Positions 36,431 to 49,133 of a stretch of DNA of 64,000 bases are shown piece after piece. The stretch is from Hoplostethus atlanticus (lineage: Eukaryota; Chordata; Actinopteri; Trachichthyiformes; Trachichthyidae). Below the pieces are notes generated by a model. The model made no database searches and was not told the origin of the DNA. It saw nothing but the letters and a program-made list of their open reading frames with translations. The stretch covers positions 439,501-503,500 of the forward strand of contig JAXDDX010000119.1 of the NCBI GenBank assembly GCA_034670405.1, in the 5' to 3' direction. The stretch's first letter is position 1. Every line of letters begins with the position of its first letter. The position numbers were made by a program, and so were the translations under genes.

Positions 36431-37301
36431 AGTTTTAGTGTCCCATGGTAAAGATATTGGATATGAGCACAACTTTAATCCTAAAATAGCAATAACAGTA
36501 TCGGCTTTGGGAAAACCCATAGGAGCCTGACCCAATTCCAAATCCCACGAGACAAACACATTTATCTGCTCTAATACCAGTGCAGTCAATCCCATTCCCA
36601 CTGGTGCCCGGATGAATAGCTTTATTCCCTGAGTGCTGCAATTTCCCTACATGCATACACTGAGAGCGGTACCCGCTCCCCGGATGCTGCCGAAGGGATC
36701 GATTGGCCTGGCAACATGGTGTTGCCGGGGACAATGACGTCTTTGACAGTCCGTTCACGTCAACATTCACATTCAGACACACACACAAACACACACACAC
36801 ACACACAAACACGCTACCCACAACCAGGGACAACCAGGACAGATTAGTTCCACCAAGAACACACTCTCTCTCTCTCTTTGTGTCTTTTCGGAGACACACA
36901 CACACACACACACATTCACAGAGACTCTGTCCTGCAAATGCTAGTAATAAAAAACTGACAAAGGGAGAGGAAAGGACATTGGAAGAAAAGATGGGAGTGG
37001 AGCTGCGCGTATAAAAGCGAAAAAAGAGAAAAAAGAGAAAAGAGAAAGGATGACTCAATCTGGAGTCACACCTCTAAGGGAGAAGACAGACAGATAGATG
37101 GAGGGGGGGGGGGGGGGGGGGGATGGAAGCAAATGGGAAGCAACAGGCAGATACGCAGAATAAATAGAGAATCGTACCAGCAGGCATTCAATAGAGAAAG
37201 ACGTGTATGTTATTCAGTCTGAAGGGGCCTTAACGCATGTTCATTCCAGCTGTCAAAGCAATAGTAAACACAGTCTGGTCTGAGTTGCAAACGCTTGAGA
37301 G

Positions 37302-37365
<64 letters not shown>

Positions 37366-37801
37366 TCCAACGTAACTCGACAGTGAGCAGTACCTCCCAG
37401 GTGGATGACTGGGTAAATCGTTGAGATGTTTCGCTTCGTCAAAGTCATTAATAGTTAAATTTACATTGCTCTTAACTCAAAGCAGTTGTTAGGAGTTGTT
37501 TTTTTTGCAGGAGTGCAAGGGCACAGTGGGGCTCATGGGTGTACCAGGGGTCCTTGAAGTGGTTTCCAGTGATCCCTGCCAAAAAGAGGCAATGTTGTAA
37601 TTTCACTTTTATTTCACTCCTTAAATGTTAGCACAGCGAGAACATGTGTAAGGATGTCACACAACAAGCTGCCACTCTGCACTTTTGTCTCATAAATCTT
37701 AAATGGATTTGATGGATACAATTTTCATGGTTATGCAGCAAAAATTACCAAAAGTTGTAGCAAATCACATCATCTTATCAAATGGGGTCTGTGATCTAGT
37801 G

Positions 37802-37982
37802 CAGTGGTTCTCAATCCAGTCCTGTCCTGCAGGTTTTGGCTCCAGCCTTACTCAGGCACACCTGAACCAATTAAAGTATCATGAAAACCTGAAGCCTCTA
37901 ATTGGCTCAGGTGTGCCTGAGTAGAGCTGGAGCTAAAACCTCCAGGACAGGGGGTCCTTGAGGACTGGATTGAGAACCACTG
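37802..37982. mobile_element. hAT-type MITE (second copy of CAGTGGTTCTCAATC family)
   Basis: Termini CAGTGGTTCTCAATCCAGTC and inverted CAGTGGTTCTCAATCCAGTC are identical over 20 bases. The interior is partly palindromic (TCAGGCACACCTGA / TCAGGTGTGCCTGA). The first 15 terminal bases are shared with the 17.7 kb element, but the interior differs. Flanking 8-mers are not clearly duplicated. Confidence 0.75.
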
Positions 37983-38475
37983 ATCAGCCAAGCAATCCAG
38001 TTGGTAAAAGACTGATAATTCCCATAATGCACGGCTAGCCATACTTTAGGAATGATTGAGCTCTTGCGTGAGAGAGAACTTTGTGGGCAATATCGCTGCT
38101 TGCAAGCAGAAATAACTTATTTCATGCACACGTTTGCACCATTTTTATGCAACATGGGCACAGGTTTCATATGTCATGGGCACAGTCTTGCACACGAGTT
38201 AATACTTCGTGAACATACATTTTTTTTACCTATGCGACAGCCACTCCCAGGCTCTAGAATTCATTTGAGCAGGCTACAGAGAAGGAAGAAGACCAGGTTG
38301 GAAAGCAGCAGGCTGACTCCGTCACTATTGGGAGGCTTATGAACTCTGGCTTTAACTGAAGGGAGCCCAGAGGGGAACGGTGTTGGTGCCACTGTGACTG
38401 AAAATGATTAGCTGGCAAAAGCTGTAATTGAGTTGGGAAGAGAGTGAAAATGGGAAGTGAGGCTTCACATACGTT

Positions 38476-38479
<4 letters not shown>

Positions 38480-38522
<43 letters not shown>
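38480..38522. repeat. (TG)n microsatellite
   Basis: About 43 bp pure GT dinucleotide run. Confidence 0.95.
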
Positions 38523-38524
<2 letters not shown>

Positions 38525-38659
38525 ACATGTCTGCAGTGACAATAGCCCTTGTGAGAGTGGAAAAAGTAGAATGGGCAGTAGCAGCAATATTGGAAAAATC
38601 AATAGGATACCAGTCCAATACCAGCCCAAGCTGTGAACCAAACTGTGAGGTGTGTGTGG

Positions 38660-38671
38660 GAGAGAGAGAGC

Positions 38672-38756
<85 letters not shown>
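38660..38756. repeat. Long (GA)n polypurine tract
   Basis: About 95 bp of almost pure AG repeats with one CGCG interruption near 38670. It lies about 350 bp from the even longer (CT)n tract, so the two are complementary on one strand. Confidence 0.95.
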
Positions 38757-38758
<2 letters not shown>

Positions 38759-39107
38759 GAAACGAAACTCATACTGCTACTATTACTGCTGCTACTAATA
38801 ATAACAAACATTCATGTGTCCGTGTGGAATCCAATCAAAATCTCCCCTTAGAATCAATTCAGGTTGATCAATTACACAGTAAATATGGAATCACACTCAC
38901 ACTGCATCGGTCACGTTGGAGGTGGACGACACTGACCAGCCCGTATCTGATTGTTGATAAAAAGACAATATTGGCTCCATGTATCAGCGAACCGATCTCC
39001 GACTGTTTCAGTTGGACAACTATTCATCTGTTTTGATGGTGTGAGTGAGCTGCCGCCAAGACCGCTCAGAAGATGGTCGGCTGGTTCATCGTCCACCTCA
39101 GTAATTA

Positions 39108-39351
<244 letters not shown>

Positions 39352-39458
39352 GAAGGATGCATCGCTATAGAAACGAGCTCACCTCAGAGCAGTTCAACCT
39401 CTAATTTAAGACCAGGCAGCATGTCGAGCCTGGGGAGAAACACAGGGGACAGAGCGGG

Positions 39459-39463
<5 letters not shown>

Positions 39464-39501
<38 letters not shown>
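39464..39501. repeat. (TG)n microsatellite
   Basis: About 38 bp of GT units followed by GCACGCGCGC. Confidence 0.95.
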
Positions 39502-39504
<3 letters not shown>

Positions 39505-39762
39505 ACGCGCGCTTCCCTGTGAGTCAGTCTCTCTGTGGACGAACACGGCTAACCTTTATCTCCCATATCGCCAAAACATGATTTATTCATTTCGATGTGT
39601 ATTTATTGCACATTACACATTTGTAGACGGTCGGGTGACTCATGTCTTACCGCCGCTCTAATTGTGGGCCATCGTTTCTCTCGCCGCCCTAACAGACCCG
39701 TTATAGCCTCGTGGCTGATAATATGCCGGCAACACCTTTGAACACACAAAGTGGAAAGGTGC

Positions 39763-39765
<3 letters not shown>

Positions 39766-39842
<77 letters not shown>

Positions 39843-39930
39843 TCCTATATTACATAAGCACTGGCTGAGAGTTGTTTGGTTGTAAGGCTCAGGTGTTTCA
39901 GTGCTAGATAAGTATACCAATGTTCTGTAT

Positions 39931-40000
<70 letters not shown>

Positions 40001-40088
40001 TCCTATATTACATAAGCACTGGCTGAGAGTTGTTTGGTTGTAAGGCTCAGGTGTTTCAGTGCTAGATAAGTATACCAATGTTCTGTAT

Positions 40089-40135
<47 letters not shown>
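39766..40135. repeat. Tandem compound repeat: (CA)n plus identical 91 bp units
   Basis: A (CA)n tract (39766-39840) is followed by a 91 bp unique segment starting CTTCCTATATTACATAAGCA (39841). A second (CA)n follows, then an identical copy from 39999 (period 158 bp), then a third (CA)n ending near 40135. The two unique segments show no difference by eye, so the duplication is recent, or an assembly artefact. Confidence 0.9.
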
Positions 40136-40139
<4 letters not shown>

Positions 40140-40534
40140 GCAGAGTGAGAGAACAGGGGATGCAGAGCGTCGGACAAATGCCTGGAGCACTTAGCCGTGT
40201 CCCTGCACTCCTGCGCTGAAAACTATCCTCTCATATCTGTTACTAACATAAACATTTGATGGTACACTCCAAAGAGAATGTCACCAAGATGTCACAACCT
40301 ACCGAAGAGCGTCTCACACTTACTTTGTCAACTCGTCATGCACTATTGGACTCGACATCGAATTCCAAGACACGTTTTGCTCCAGCTGATCCAGAGTGAT
40401 TATTAAGACCAAGACCAAGTGTTTCTATACCATTCGTTTCCCAGTTATCCCGGTGTGTTCAAGTTAGATTTTGGGTAGCATTCAACTGGATGAGTAAAAT
40501 TCTTCAGTACTGTGTATTATTTGGTGGCAATTTT

Positions 40535-41035
40535 TGGGAATTTTCTGATTCAATTCAGATTGTTGGGGTCACGATTCCATTTAAGATTGATTTCCGATTC
40601 ATCACGATTATCTACATTTCAAATCTTTTGAAATGAAATAGGCAATAGTTTTTTGGGGGTTTTTTTTCTTTACCCATTTTCTTTGCCCAGAATTGTCTGG
40701 AGGTTTTGTACACTGGTGCAGAGTGTGTTGATTGCTCAAAACCAAAATGCGCCAAAAAACCCTGGCTCAAGCGCTGATGGGGCTGGCTGCGCTTGCCTAT
40801 ACTCTGCCATGTTGCCGCCGGCTCGTCCACACAGCACACGGTGAGCTAAGCGAGCCGCCACAGGTAGACGGCTAACGATCCCTGGGAGTTGACTGATGCT
40901 TCACATGTGCCACAACCACAACTGAACCAGAAAACTTAAAATTAATCGTTTTTTGTTTTTTTTCAAATTTGTGCATCAGTTCATAAACACAGAAGATAGA
41001 ATCAAGATTCTTACAAGAATCAATTTTTCCCCCCC
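40535..41035. repeat. Probable dispersed repeat (ACGATTC / AATCAAGATTC motifs)
   Basis: Ends contain GGGTCACGATTCCATTTAAG and AGAATCAAGATTCTTACAAG, which look like a fish repeat family rich in GATTC. The middle has GC-richer DNA. Boundaries and class are uncertain. Confidence 0.3.
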
Positions 41036-42024
41036 ACCCCTACTGTGCATCCTGCGTTGTATTCTAACACCACTGTAACCACTGTAACCGAATGAGACAC
41101 CCACAAATAACATTCCCTTCTAACATTTAACATTCTGGTAAAACATGTGACACAACTTCATGCAAGTAGGGTTGGCTTTGTAAACACTCAGTTCATCGAT
41201 TTGCTCACAAAACACACGCCAACCACACAGTCCATTACAAGCCTATACATGTTTTGTATAGGCTAATAATAGGCTTTTGTATTGTATAATATCTGCTGTA
41301 GGGAGGCTGTGGGGGGTTGGTTCATATTGATTATTGATAAGCCTGTTTGAGTCATGCAACTTTAAGCTCAATGCCCATACATAAACAGTTTCCTTATCGT
41401 CACAATAAAACAACTGGACAAGAGACATGAGTTCTGCAAGTGCCTGCGCTAACTTGCACAAGTAAACGTCTCATTATTGTCAGCCCTGACGCAGAAATGA
41501 CTACGATCGTCTACTACTGCTAAAACATCTATGAAAGGCTTTCTGTCTGCGTCATGTGTGACGATTGTCATTTTGGCAGGACAAATAGACCAATTCAGTG
41601 ATTTCTGATCAGCTGTTATCATAGATATTTTGCTCTGAGTGAGTTTCCTGTATCCTGGATACCTGTGAGTTATCCATGAAGGATGCATGATAGAATGGGG
41701 GGTGGGGGAACAAAACCGACCTATACTGAAACTTGTGACCCTTTCTGGAAAAAGGTCATGACCAGGAAATACTGGATGTGAACTGTAAAGTTAGGTGTCA
41801 CCGTTGCTGTCGATTGAACAAAATGTAGTAATATTGAATTGACTTGATTGATCACTTTACAGTATTACATTGTATCTGTCAAGTCGCTGAGAGATACTCC
41901 CTGGTGGTCACTGATAGCTGTGGGTTTTCATTAGTTATTAGGTAGCGACGCCAAACTCCATCACTCAACATTCCTTTGTTGTTGCTCAATCACCTCGACC
42001 AATCCATGAGCTGAGAGGAGCTGG

Positions 42025-42197
42025 TATGTGTGTGTGTGTGTGTGTGTGTATGTGTGTGTGTGTGTGTGTATGTGTGTGTGTGTGTGTATGCCGCAAGCAC
42101 GTCTTTATATTCCGAAATCTGTCTCCCTGTGTAATAAAGCATGTGACAGGAATAAATGAATCAGTCAGTCACACATGCAGCATATGCGTGCCACCCC

Positions 42198-42243
<46 letters not shown>
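42025..42243. repeat. Paired TG and CA microsatellites
   Basis: (GT)n with AT interruptions at 42025-42088 and (CA)n at 42202-42243, in inverted orientation about 110 bp apart. Confidence 0.9.
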
Positions 42244-42247
<4 letters not shown>

Positions 42248-43211
42248 CCAGTGATGCATGACACAGACGCATAGAACACCTGGCGACGGGGCTTTTGTTG
42301 GGAGACAAAATGGAGGTGAGGGAGGGGATATCAAGAGAGAGAGAGAGAGACAGATGAAGACCCTTGCTGTTAATAGAGACAGGAGAGAGAGAAATGGAGG
42401 GAAAAACAAACAACACACACACACACAGGCAGGACAGTGTACCATGGCATGATGCTCCACGCTGACATGTATTGTGCTGTACAGAATATGGATCGAGAGG
42501 AGGAAACTACAGTAATCATGTGTTTTTTCCCATCCGATAATCTGTGTGACTTTACTTTCCACCTCTCATGGTAAATGGTTGGTAAAACAAAATATCATTA
42601 ACTCAGTATACGGTAGCTACCAGGAACTATTTCAATCACTCAAAAAGTGTTTTGGTCACTACGTTCTCATAATTTAACGGGTTGACCGGACAGGACAATC
42701 TCCCCAAAACTCCTTTTCAAATCCCTGATTAGCGGCAGATTCAAGAGATATTCTGCGAGAGAAGATGGTACTGAACGAGATCCTAATTGTGGCACTACCA
42801 ACTAACTCATAGGATGCTGAGCACCACTTGAGACAGCCCTATTCTTGAGAAGGATATACTTTCCGCCGGTGGAGTGTTTTAGTGGCGCGCGCTATGAGTG
42901 GAGCGAACGCTCGGCAACAAGTACATGTATTCAGGCTTGATTGTGTTTTTCTACCAACACAAACGAAAACAAAGAAAAACAGCTGCAGCACCTTAGAATA
43001 TCTCTACGGAAAGACAGCATCACTTTGGTAGCGTAGAGACGAACCAAACCAGCAGTCCTCCAGCCTACAGGGGAGAAAAGGTACCCTTCAGCTCCTAGAG
43101 CCATGATAGACTAATGCCCTACTCCTGACCATTCAATGGCTAGCAGCCAAAGGGGTGCAGAACCAAACTGAGCTGTCACTGCCACCAACTGTCTGCCATG
43201 GAATGCGTGCA

Positions 43212-43214
<3 letters not shown>

Positions 43215-43299
<85 letters not shown>

Positions 43300-43377
43300 A
43301 CCTGTTTGTTTTGATTCGGTTTTCCATGGAACATTGTATCACATAACCTACAGACAGACCCAGCATGGCACGCATAT

Positions 43378-43411
<34 letters not shown>
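43215..43411. repeat. Paired long (TG)n and (CA)n tracts
   Basis: (TG)n of about 84 bp at 43215-43298 and (CA)n at 43379-43411, inverted and about 80 bp apart. The open frames across them are repeat translations. Confidence 0.92.
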
Positions 43412-43415
<4 letters not shown>

Positions 43416-44099
43416 CAGTTTCTGTGGTGCAAATCACTCATCTGATGTGACCCCATGATACATGTGAACAAGCCCATGTACAGAATATATACTGTATATA
43501 TAGAAGCCGGTCCTATTGATTGTATAAGTACCGGTGTCATGCACACAAGATGGAACTAAACCTATTCAGTCTGCTGTATCTCTATCTATCTATCTCTTTG
43601 TCGCTCTCTCTCTTTCTTCACACAGGTCAACCTGAAATTACTTTAAAAGGTAAAATTTGTGTGGAAAGACTCTTTTTTTTTTGCAGACATGCAACTACTC
43701 TACCATAGCTGATGCATAAGCACTTTAGCCTTAGAAAATCTACAGTCCTCCACAATTAGAACAACATCAAGGACAATAAGAAGGTATCCGGGACTTGAAG
43801 CTGCGAGAAAGTACTGCACACGAGTGCAGACACACATGCACAATGAAACACACTCCCTCAATCATTCATGCTTGAATGCGCTTTACATGTGCATATATAA
43901 CCAGAGTCCATTTGCAGCTGAGCCACATGCAGGCGGGCTTATTTGGTTGAGCATTAATTGCTCCCAGAGCATGAAGGACATTCTAGACTTTAGCACATTT
44001 TCAGATGCTCAGTGGAGCTCTGTCTAAATATTGGCATTCCAATCACTTATGCATGTTTAATCCACACCGAAGACATGTAGAACATTAGCTAAAAATGAC

Positions 44100-44450
44100 T
44101 CACTGATCCCAGGTCCCAGGTTCAGTCCCCTCGACCGTCATGTGCCCTGTCCAAGTGCCATTGAGCAAGACACAAAAAGCAAGAACCTCCTACTTGCGCA
44201 CTGATTGTAAATCCCTCTGAATTAGAGCATCGGAAAAATGGCTAAAATATAAACTGGTTTAGGACATTTCCCCATTTCCCGTGACTCCTGTATAGGTCAA
44301 TGTTGGCAGAATGTCAGGAAACCCTGCTAGGGTTAGGGGTTCGAATCCCACTGGGGGCCACCTCCTGGGGCCACGTTAAAAAAAGATACATGCACTCATG
44401 GTACTGTTAGGCACTTTGGATGAAAGTGTCCACCAAATGGGAAAGGTAAA
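44100..44450 (+). repeat. SINE-like sequence (two partial copies)
   Basis: GGTTCGAATCCCACTGGGGG near 44337 looks like a pol III B box of a tRNA-derived SINE. CACTTTGGATGAAAGTGTCC near 44411 then ACCAAATGGGAAAGGTAAA matches the conserved 3' tail of fish V-SINE-like elements. An upstream part (GGTTCAGTCCCC, CCATTGAGCAAGACAC at 44120-44172) repeats the same theme. Confidence 0.6.
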
Positions 44451-44761
44451 TAACGCCCACATCTTTCGTTCTCCCCCTCTGTCATTGCTCCTATGGCATG
44501 AAGATAAAAGGTAAACGAGTGCACATCAGACACTGTTTGACCTACACATTAAGACCACGGCGCAATGTGCGTATTTGGATTGGAAAATGCCCAAAAAAAA
44601 AAATGCCCTCTACTTACCCTTAATTGTCTGGAGGAAGAATAAGATCCTTTTAGCTGCTAAACAAAAACCAGTGGTTTGCTTTTCTGATATTCTCAAGGCA
44701 AACTTCTGCTCCAAAATAGTTTCTCCCTCACGCAAAATAACCTCCTTCGTTGGTAACTCTC

Positions 44762-44870
44762 ACCTTCCCCTCGCGCTCTCTGGGAGAAGATGAATGAACC
44801 GCTGAGTCTCCCTTGCCAACACATTTGCATGAAGCCCGCCTCCTGCGCGCGCCGATTGGCTAGAACGGGG
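44762..44870 (-). promoter_or_regulatory. hpcal4: Candidate promoter and non-coding exon 1 of hpcal4
   Basis: On the minus strand, in order, there are a CCAAT box (ATTGG on plus, 44855-44859), a GC box (GCCCGCCTCC on plus, 44834-44843) and an octamer ATTTGCAT (44823-44830). A splice-donor-like GAAG|GTGAGAG follows with GT at 44763-44762. It sits in a locally GC-rich block (44820-44960), about 12 kb upstream of the hpcal4 coding start and facing it, and would pair with the acceptor at 32679. Assignment to hpcal4 is inference; no transcript evidence. Confidence 0.4.
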
Positions 44871-44994
44871 TTGAAAGGCGGATTCTTTTCATCTGGTTCG
44901 ACGCATCGGCTTGTCAATCGTAAAAAGTCGAGCTCTGGGAGCGCGCGCGCCTGAGCCAACGCGTCCTTTCTGCAGCTCTACCGACTGTTGGACA

Positions 44995-45178
44995 CAGAGA
45001 GAGAGAGACAGCGCGAGAGCAGTAGAGAAAGAGAGAGAGAGAGAGAAAGAGAGAATGAGAGGCAGCGGGAGAGAGAGAGTGGGAGAGAGAGACACAGGGA
45101 TAGAGGAAAAAGGAGACAGAGTGAAAAATAGAGTGATAGAGGCAGAGAGAAAGAGGGAGAGAGAGACTGAGAGAGAAG
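44995..45178. repeat. GA-rich simple sequence
   Basis: Imperfect (GA)n / GAGAGACA purine tract of about 180 bp immediately upstream of the candidate hpcal4 promoter. Confidence 0.85.
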
Positions 45179-45588
45179 GTGTTTATCATCATGTGTATTG
45201 TTATTGTATTCATTGTTGTGTATTCTATTCATTTTTTAATCATTTTTATTCAATTGTATGATGGATGATAGATACTTTGGCAATACTGTTTTTCTAACAT
45301 TTGTCTAACATAAAGCAGCATTTAGCACAACAACATCACACCTTTATTGAGACCCTGCCCTGTGACAGCACCTCTGCCTGTTGCATTCAGAAGCTGAGGT
45401 ACATGTGTGTTTTACCTCCTTGTTCAGCCTAGGGGAGTGTGTTGGAGTGCTGTAGAGAGAGAGAGTTTCATGCTGTTAGACGGTGGGACCGCCGAGGTCA
45501 TCCGGGGACCTTCACCGGGAAACGACATTAACCTTTAGCACAAGGCTATTGTATGCTGTTATGTGTGAGTGTGAGTGTGTGTGTGAGT

Positions 45589-45627
<39 letters not shown>

Positions 45628-45756
45628 TGTGTGTGTCCCTCCATCCAAGGTAAGCATCACTCACTCTGACTGGAAGACTGAGACTCGGGTAACCACCGAT
45701 AATACAACCGGTTTCAGCTTGCATGTTAGTTTTAGACTTTCCAAAGCTGTGCAAAA

Positions 45757-45787
<31 letters not shown>

Positions 45788-47580
45788 TTCTGCCTCTCCC
45801 GCCCCCATTCCCTGTCTCTAATTCGAACATGTATTATTGAAATGGCATTAATTGATGTAAAATGAATATCTTCACCCCTTTCTCTCGCTCTCTAATTGAA
45901 ATATGCTTTATTGAAACGGCATTAATATAAGATGTAACTCTGTCTCTCTCGCTCTCTCTCTCTCCCTTTTACTTTCATGTGTGTGTGTGTGTCCACGGGC
46001 AACAGAGGGTTGCCACGGGAGACAACCCATCTGAGCCCATCCTCATCCTCTCGTTCCTCTCCTCCATCTCTCCTGTCCTCTTTCAGCATCCTACCATTAA
46101 TCTCTCACTCCGCACTGTTCAATGTTCTACTTTCCTTGAGTCCGTGTCTTCTTTCACACACACCCCCACTTCTTCCCTCTCGCTTTCTCCGCCACTCTGT
46201 CCATCACGGCAAAACATAAATATTCAACATTTTAGTGTGTCGAATCTTGTTTTTCTCAAAAAAGGTTTTTAGCAAATCTGCCGACAGGGTCAAGTAAGTG
46301 GTAATATTTTGAAATAAGGCAGTTCACCCCACTAGTATCAAGATGATGCCAAATATGTTCCAAATATGTATCGGGCAACTTTCCATGCAAAGCTAACAAG
46401 TTGACTTGGCTTGCTAGTAAATCTAGTGGAACTTTTTTATGTAAGATGATTTTCAACAAAATCTTTTGCTTTATTTAGTTGATATAAGACGTGTTGTCTA
46501 TGGAAAATCGCACTAGCTGTTAGTAAACCAGTAGGTGGTGCTGGTTAACCTGCGGCTACTTATTGCTCCTTATGTTTACAATGATTCATCTGTTACTAGA
46601 TACCACTCTATAAACCAAAGAACACCAAAAAAAAGTATACAATAGTGCACAGGTATATAGGGGGTAAGTGATATCTTTCGCAGGGTGGATAGTATATTAG
46701 GGAGAGAGCCGAGGTGGAAGATGTGTGATGATTACACCACATAGCTGTGACTCCAGGCTTATTCCCTCTGTGGGAGGTGATACGATCGTATTCATGCCAA
46801 ATGATGAGCAAGTTGGCAGCCTGATAATGAAATTCAAACCTCCATTCATGTCTCAGTGTGTGTCTGCGATCGCACGTGTGTGTGTGTGTGTGTGTGTGGT
46901 GTGCGATTCTGTGTGACGGTGGTCTGTAAACTGTCTAATCGACCTATCCACCCTCCGCAAAGGACGGCTCCCCCACCCTCCTCCTTCCTGCTGCTACTCC
47001 CCCTCTTCTCCTCTTTCCTCTCTCCTCCTTTTCTCACTCTCCCGACACTTCCGCTGTTCCCGTCTTCAGGTTTCTCCTTCCTTTTTGTTCGTTCATTCGT
47101 TCATTCATTCGTTAGTTGGTTCGTCCATCACGCGTGTTATCTCAGACCATCACCTCACCATCATCCATGTTTGTTTGTTTGTCCGTCCGTTATTGCGCAA
47201 TATCTTAGTCATCACAGATCAGATTTGGATGAAACTTCACGTCCATCTCATCACTGCATTTCTGGCATTTTCAACATGACACTGACTGGCCCAAGGGATG
47301 CTTCGTAGACTGCAGGGAAGTTTCAGTCATCCTTAAAGAGAGTGATCCAAGCCCGTCCAAGAATGGCTGGGTTCAATGTTGCCTTTGACATTTAGAGACA
47401 CCACATGTGATGTCTTTCCTCGGGGCAGAATTGAATTACATACGTATTTAGCTATCATATCTGATTTGGCCATTTCTCATGGGGGCACTCTCTTATGACT
47501 ATCATAAATTGTTCTCCGCACAAGCAGCAATCAGCGGCTAGATAGTCTAATTCGATTAGATTAGTAGATTCGTACATGCT
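45179..47580. other. Non-coding, simple repeats
   Basis: TG and TC tracts (45560-45640, 45760-45790, 45940-45965, 46877-46898), a pyrimidine-rich stretch (46970-47090) and a dispersed repeat fragment at 46238-46470. No supported gene. Confidence 0.6.
46238..46470. repeat. Dispersed repeat fragment
   Basis: Shares AATCTTGTTTTTCTCAAA exactly with 9361-9380 and has comparable flanks. Also carries AAGTTGACTTGGCTTGCTAG. Probably the same decayed MITE family as the 9.36 kb copy. Confidence 0.35.
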
Positions 47581-47589
47581 TCTGGGTCC

Positions 47590-47907
47590 ATGTGTCTTGC
47601 AAAAAAAGAAAAAACGAATAAACCTTCCAAGCCTGTCAGCATTCCAGAGCTTGAGAGAGCCCCGAGGAAACAGCCAATCATTTTGTCAATTATTTGCCAA
47701 CTGGTTTGGTTCAAGGGTTTCCCGCTGGCTTGTGTTTTTCTCCCAGAGGTCTGTAATATCCTCCAGTCTGTGTTAAAGGAACCTGAAGTAGTTGACAAGT
47801 TGCTGGTTGAAGAGGTCGAGAAAGGATCCGTGATTGGCCCTTGTGATAATCCCAAGTACATTAATCCTATCGGCACTGCTACCCGTACTCCTGGCGCGAG
47901 TGCTTGA
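47590..47907 (+). pseudogene. DIRS-like retrotransposon relic, reverse transcriptase N-terminal part
   Basis: The frame reads LKEPEVVDKLLVEEVEKGSV then IGPCDNPKYINPIGTATR, resembling the start of DIRS-type RT domains (…LLxxELxKGxxIGPFxxxPFxxxRVNPIGIAxxKYS). The PF/RV part is deleted and the frame stops soon after. Upstream residues show no clear domain. Confidence 0.6.
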
Positions 47908-48099
47908 TTATTGATTAGTCTGCTCCTCATGATGATAGCACACCAAGCATCAATTAAAGCAATTAACAATCAATTAGCCTTATACCTCTCGCTACCATAG
48001 CCCACGCTACTCAGTTCATTACAGCCGCCAGTAAAAGTGCATGGCTTTAAGGTCATGCGGCGTCAGCCTTCACAGCGGCACCCCTGTGGTGTCAAACTT

Positions 48100-48420
48100 T
48101 TTCTTTGCATCAGGCTTCTCGACCTCTAAAACGGTGGACAAATTGCATGATTACGCAATGACCAATGGTTCCCAGATGCTTGACCGAAAGAATTGCTGAC
48201 TCTCCTGGGCCAGCCGATGGTCTAGGAGGCAAATAGTTGTTTCCTGCGACAACGAGGCTACAGTGGACATCATCAATAAAAGGTGTCACAGGCAACTTCA
48301 CACGCAGTGAACATACCGGGGTCTTGACAGTAAAATAGCTGACCCCTTGTCCCGTTTCACAATCCAGGAGTTCAGAATCCTGTGCTGAACACTTTCGACC
48401 AAACCACCCTAGATTAGAGG
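48100..48420 (+). pseudogene. DIRS-like retrotransposon relic, RNase H part
   Basis: At about 48235-48290 the translation is VVSCDNEATVDIINKR. After a one-base shift, GLDSKIADPLSRFTIQEFRI follows (48315-48385), matching the RNase H region of DIRS/Ngaro-type elements (DNxATVxIINK ... HIPGxDNxIADALSRF). Frameshifts and stops make it dead. Together with the RT part it marks an internally deleted copy. Confidence 0.65.
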
Positions 48421-49090
48421 AGACTCTGAATTCCTATCCATTACATGAGACTGGGACTGGCAAAAAAACATGAAAGACGTACGAGCCTGTAGGGTCTTGA
48501 CTTCTTTCTGCTCAGCTTTCTCAGTCTTTGTATTGCCTGTCAGCATCCCCACTAAACATCTTCATCTTTTCATCCTCTTCCTCTTTTCCCCTTCGCCTCT
48601 AGTGCACCAATTGGTGTCCCACCTAAGGCAAGGTTGTTTCAACTTACATTGTTAGAGTCCATCTGTCTCGGTAACTAACACTGCTCTCTAGCCTCTCCCC
48701 TCCTCAACCCAGTACCTGTGATGGCTGTGATGGTGGAGATATTTGTCGACACCATCAAATGGAAAAACCTGACAGTGTTGACAGCTAACAGCGTTGACAC
48801 ATTTGTACACACATTTTTCATCATCATCTCAGGACAACCAATAGTAATAAGCAAAGATTTTTAAAGATTTTTTTGTGGGACATGTTTCGTCCCAAGTCTC
48901 AAGAATCTGAGCTATTCATCCTCCCTGCTCTTCCTCTCCTCCTCCTCCTCCCCTCCTCCTCTATTCATCCCCCTTCTCACTGGCTGTCAGGAGTGAGAGA
49001 GAGGGAGAAATGATGAGTGAGTCTCTAGGGAACAGAAATGTGTCCTAGCGGCTAATTACCGGCACTGATGATTAAACACAAAGTGTTAAC

Positions 49091-49133
<43 letters not shown>

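Noticed and set aside
36435..37058. Minus-strand open frame of 207 codons
   Set aside because: Crosses CA/TG microsatellites giving Cys-Val runs; no family similarity.
39766..40135. Repeat-spacer pattern that might suggest a CRISPR array
   Set aside because: The repeats are CA microsatellites with an identical 'spacer' in a vertebrate genome; a tandem duplication explains it.
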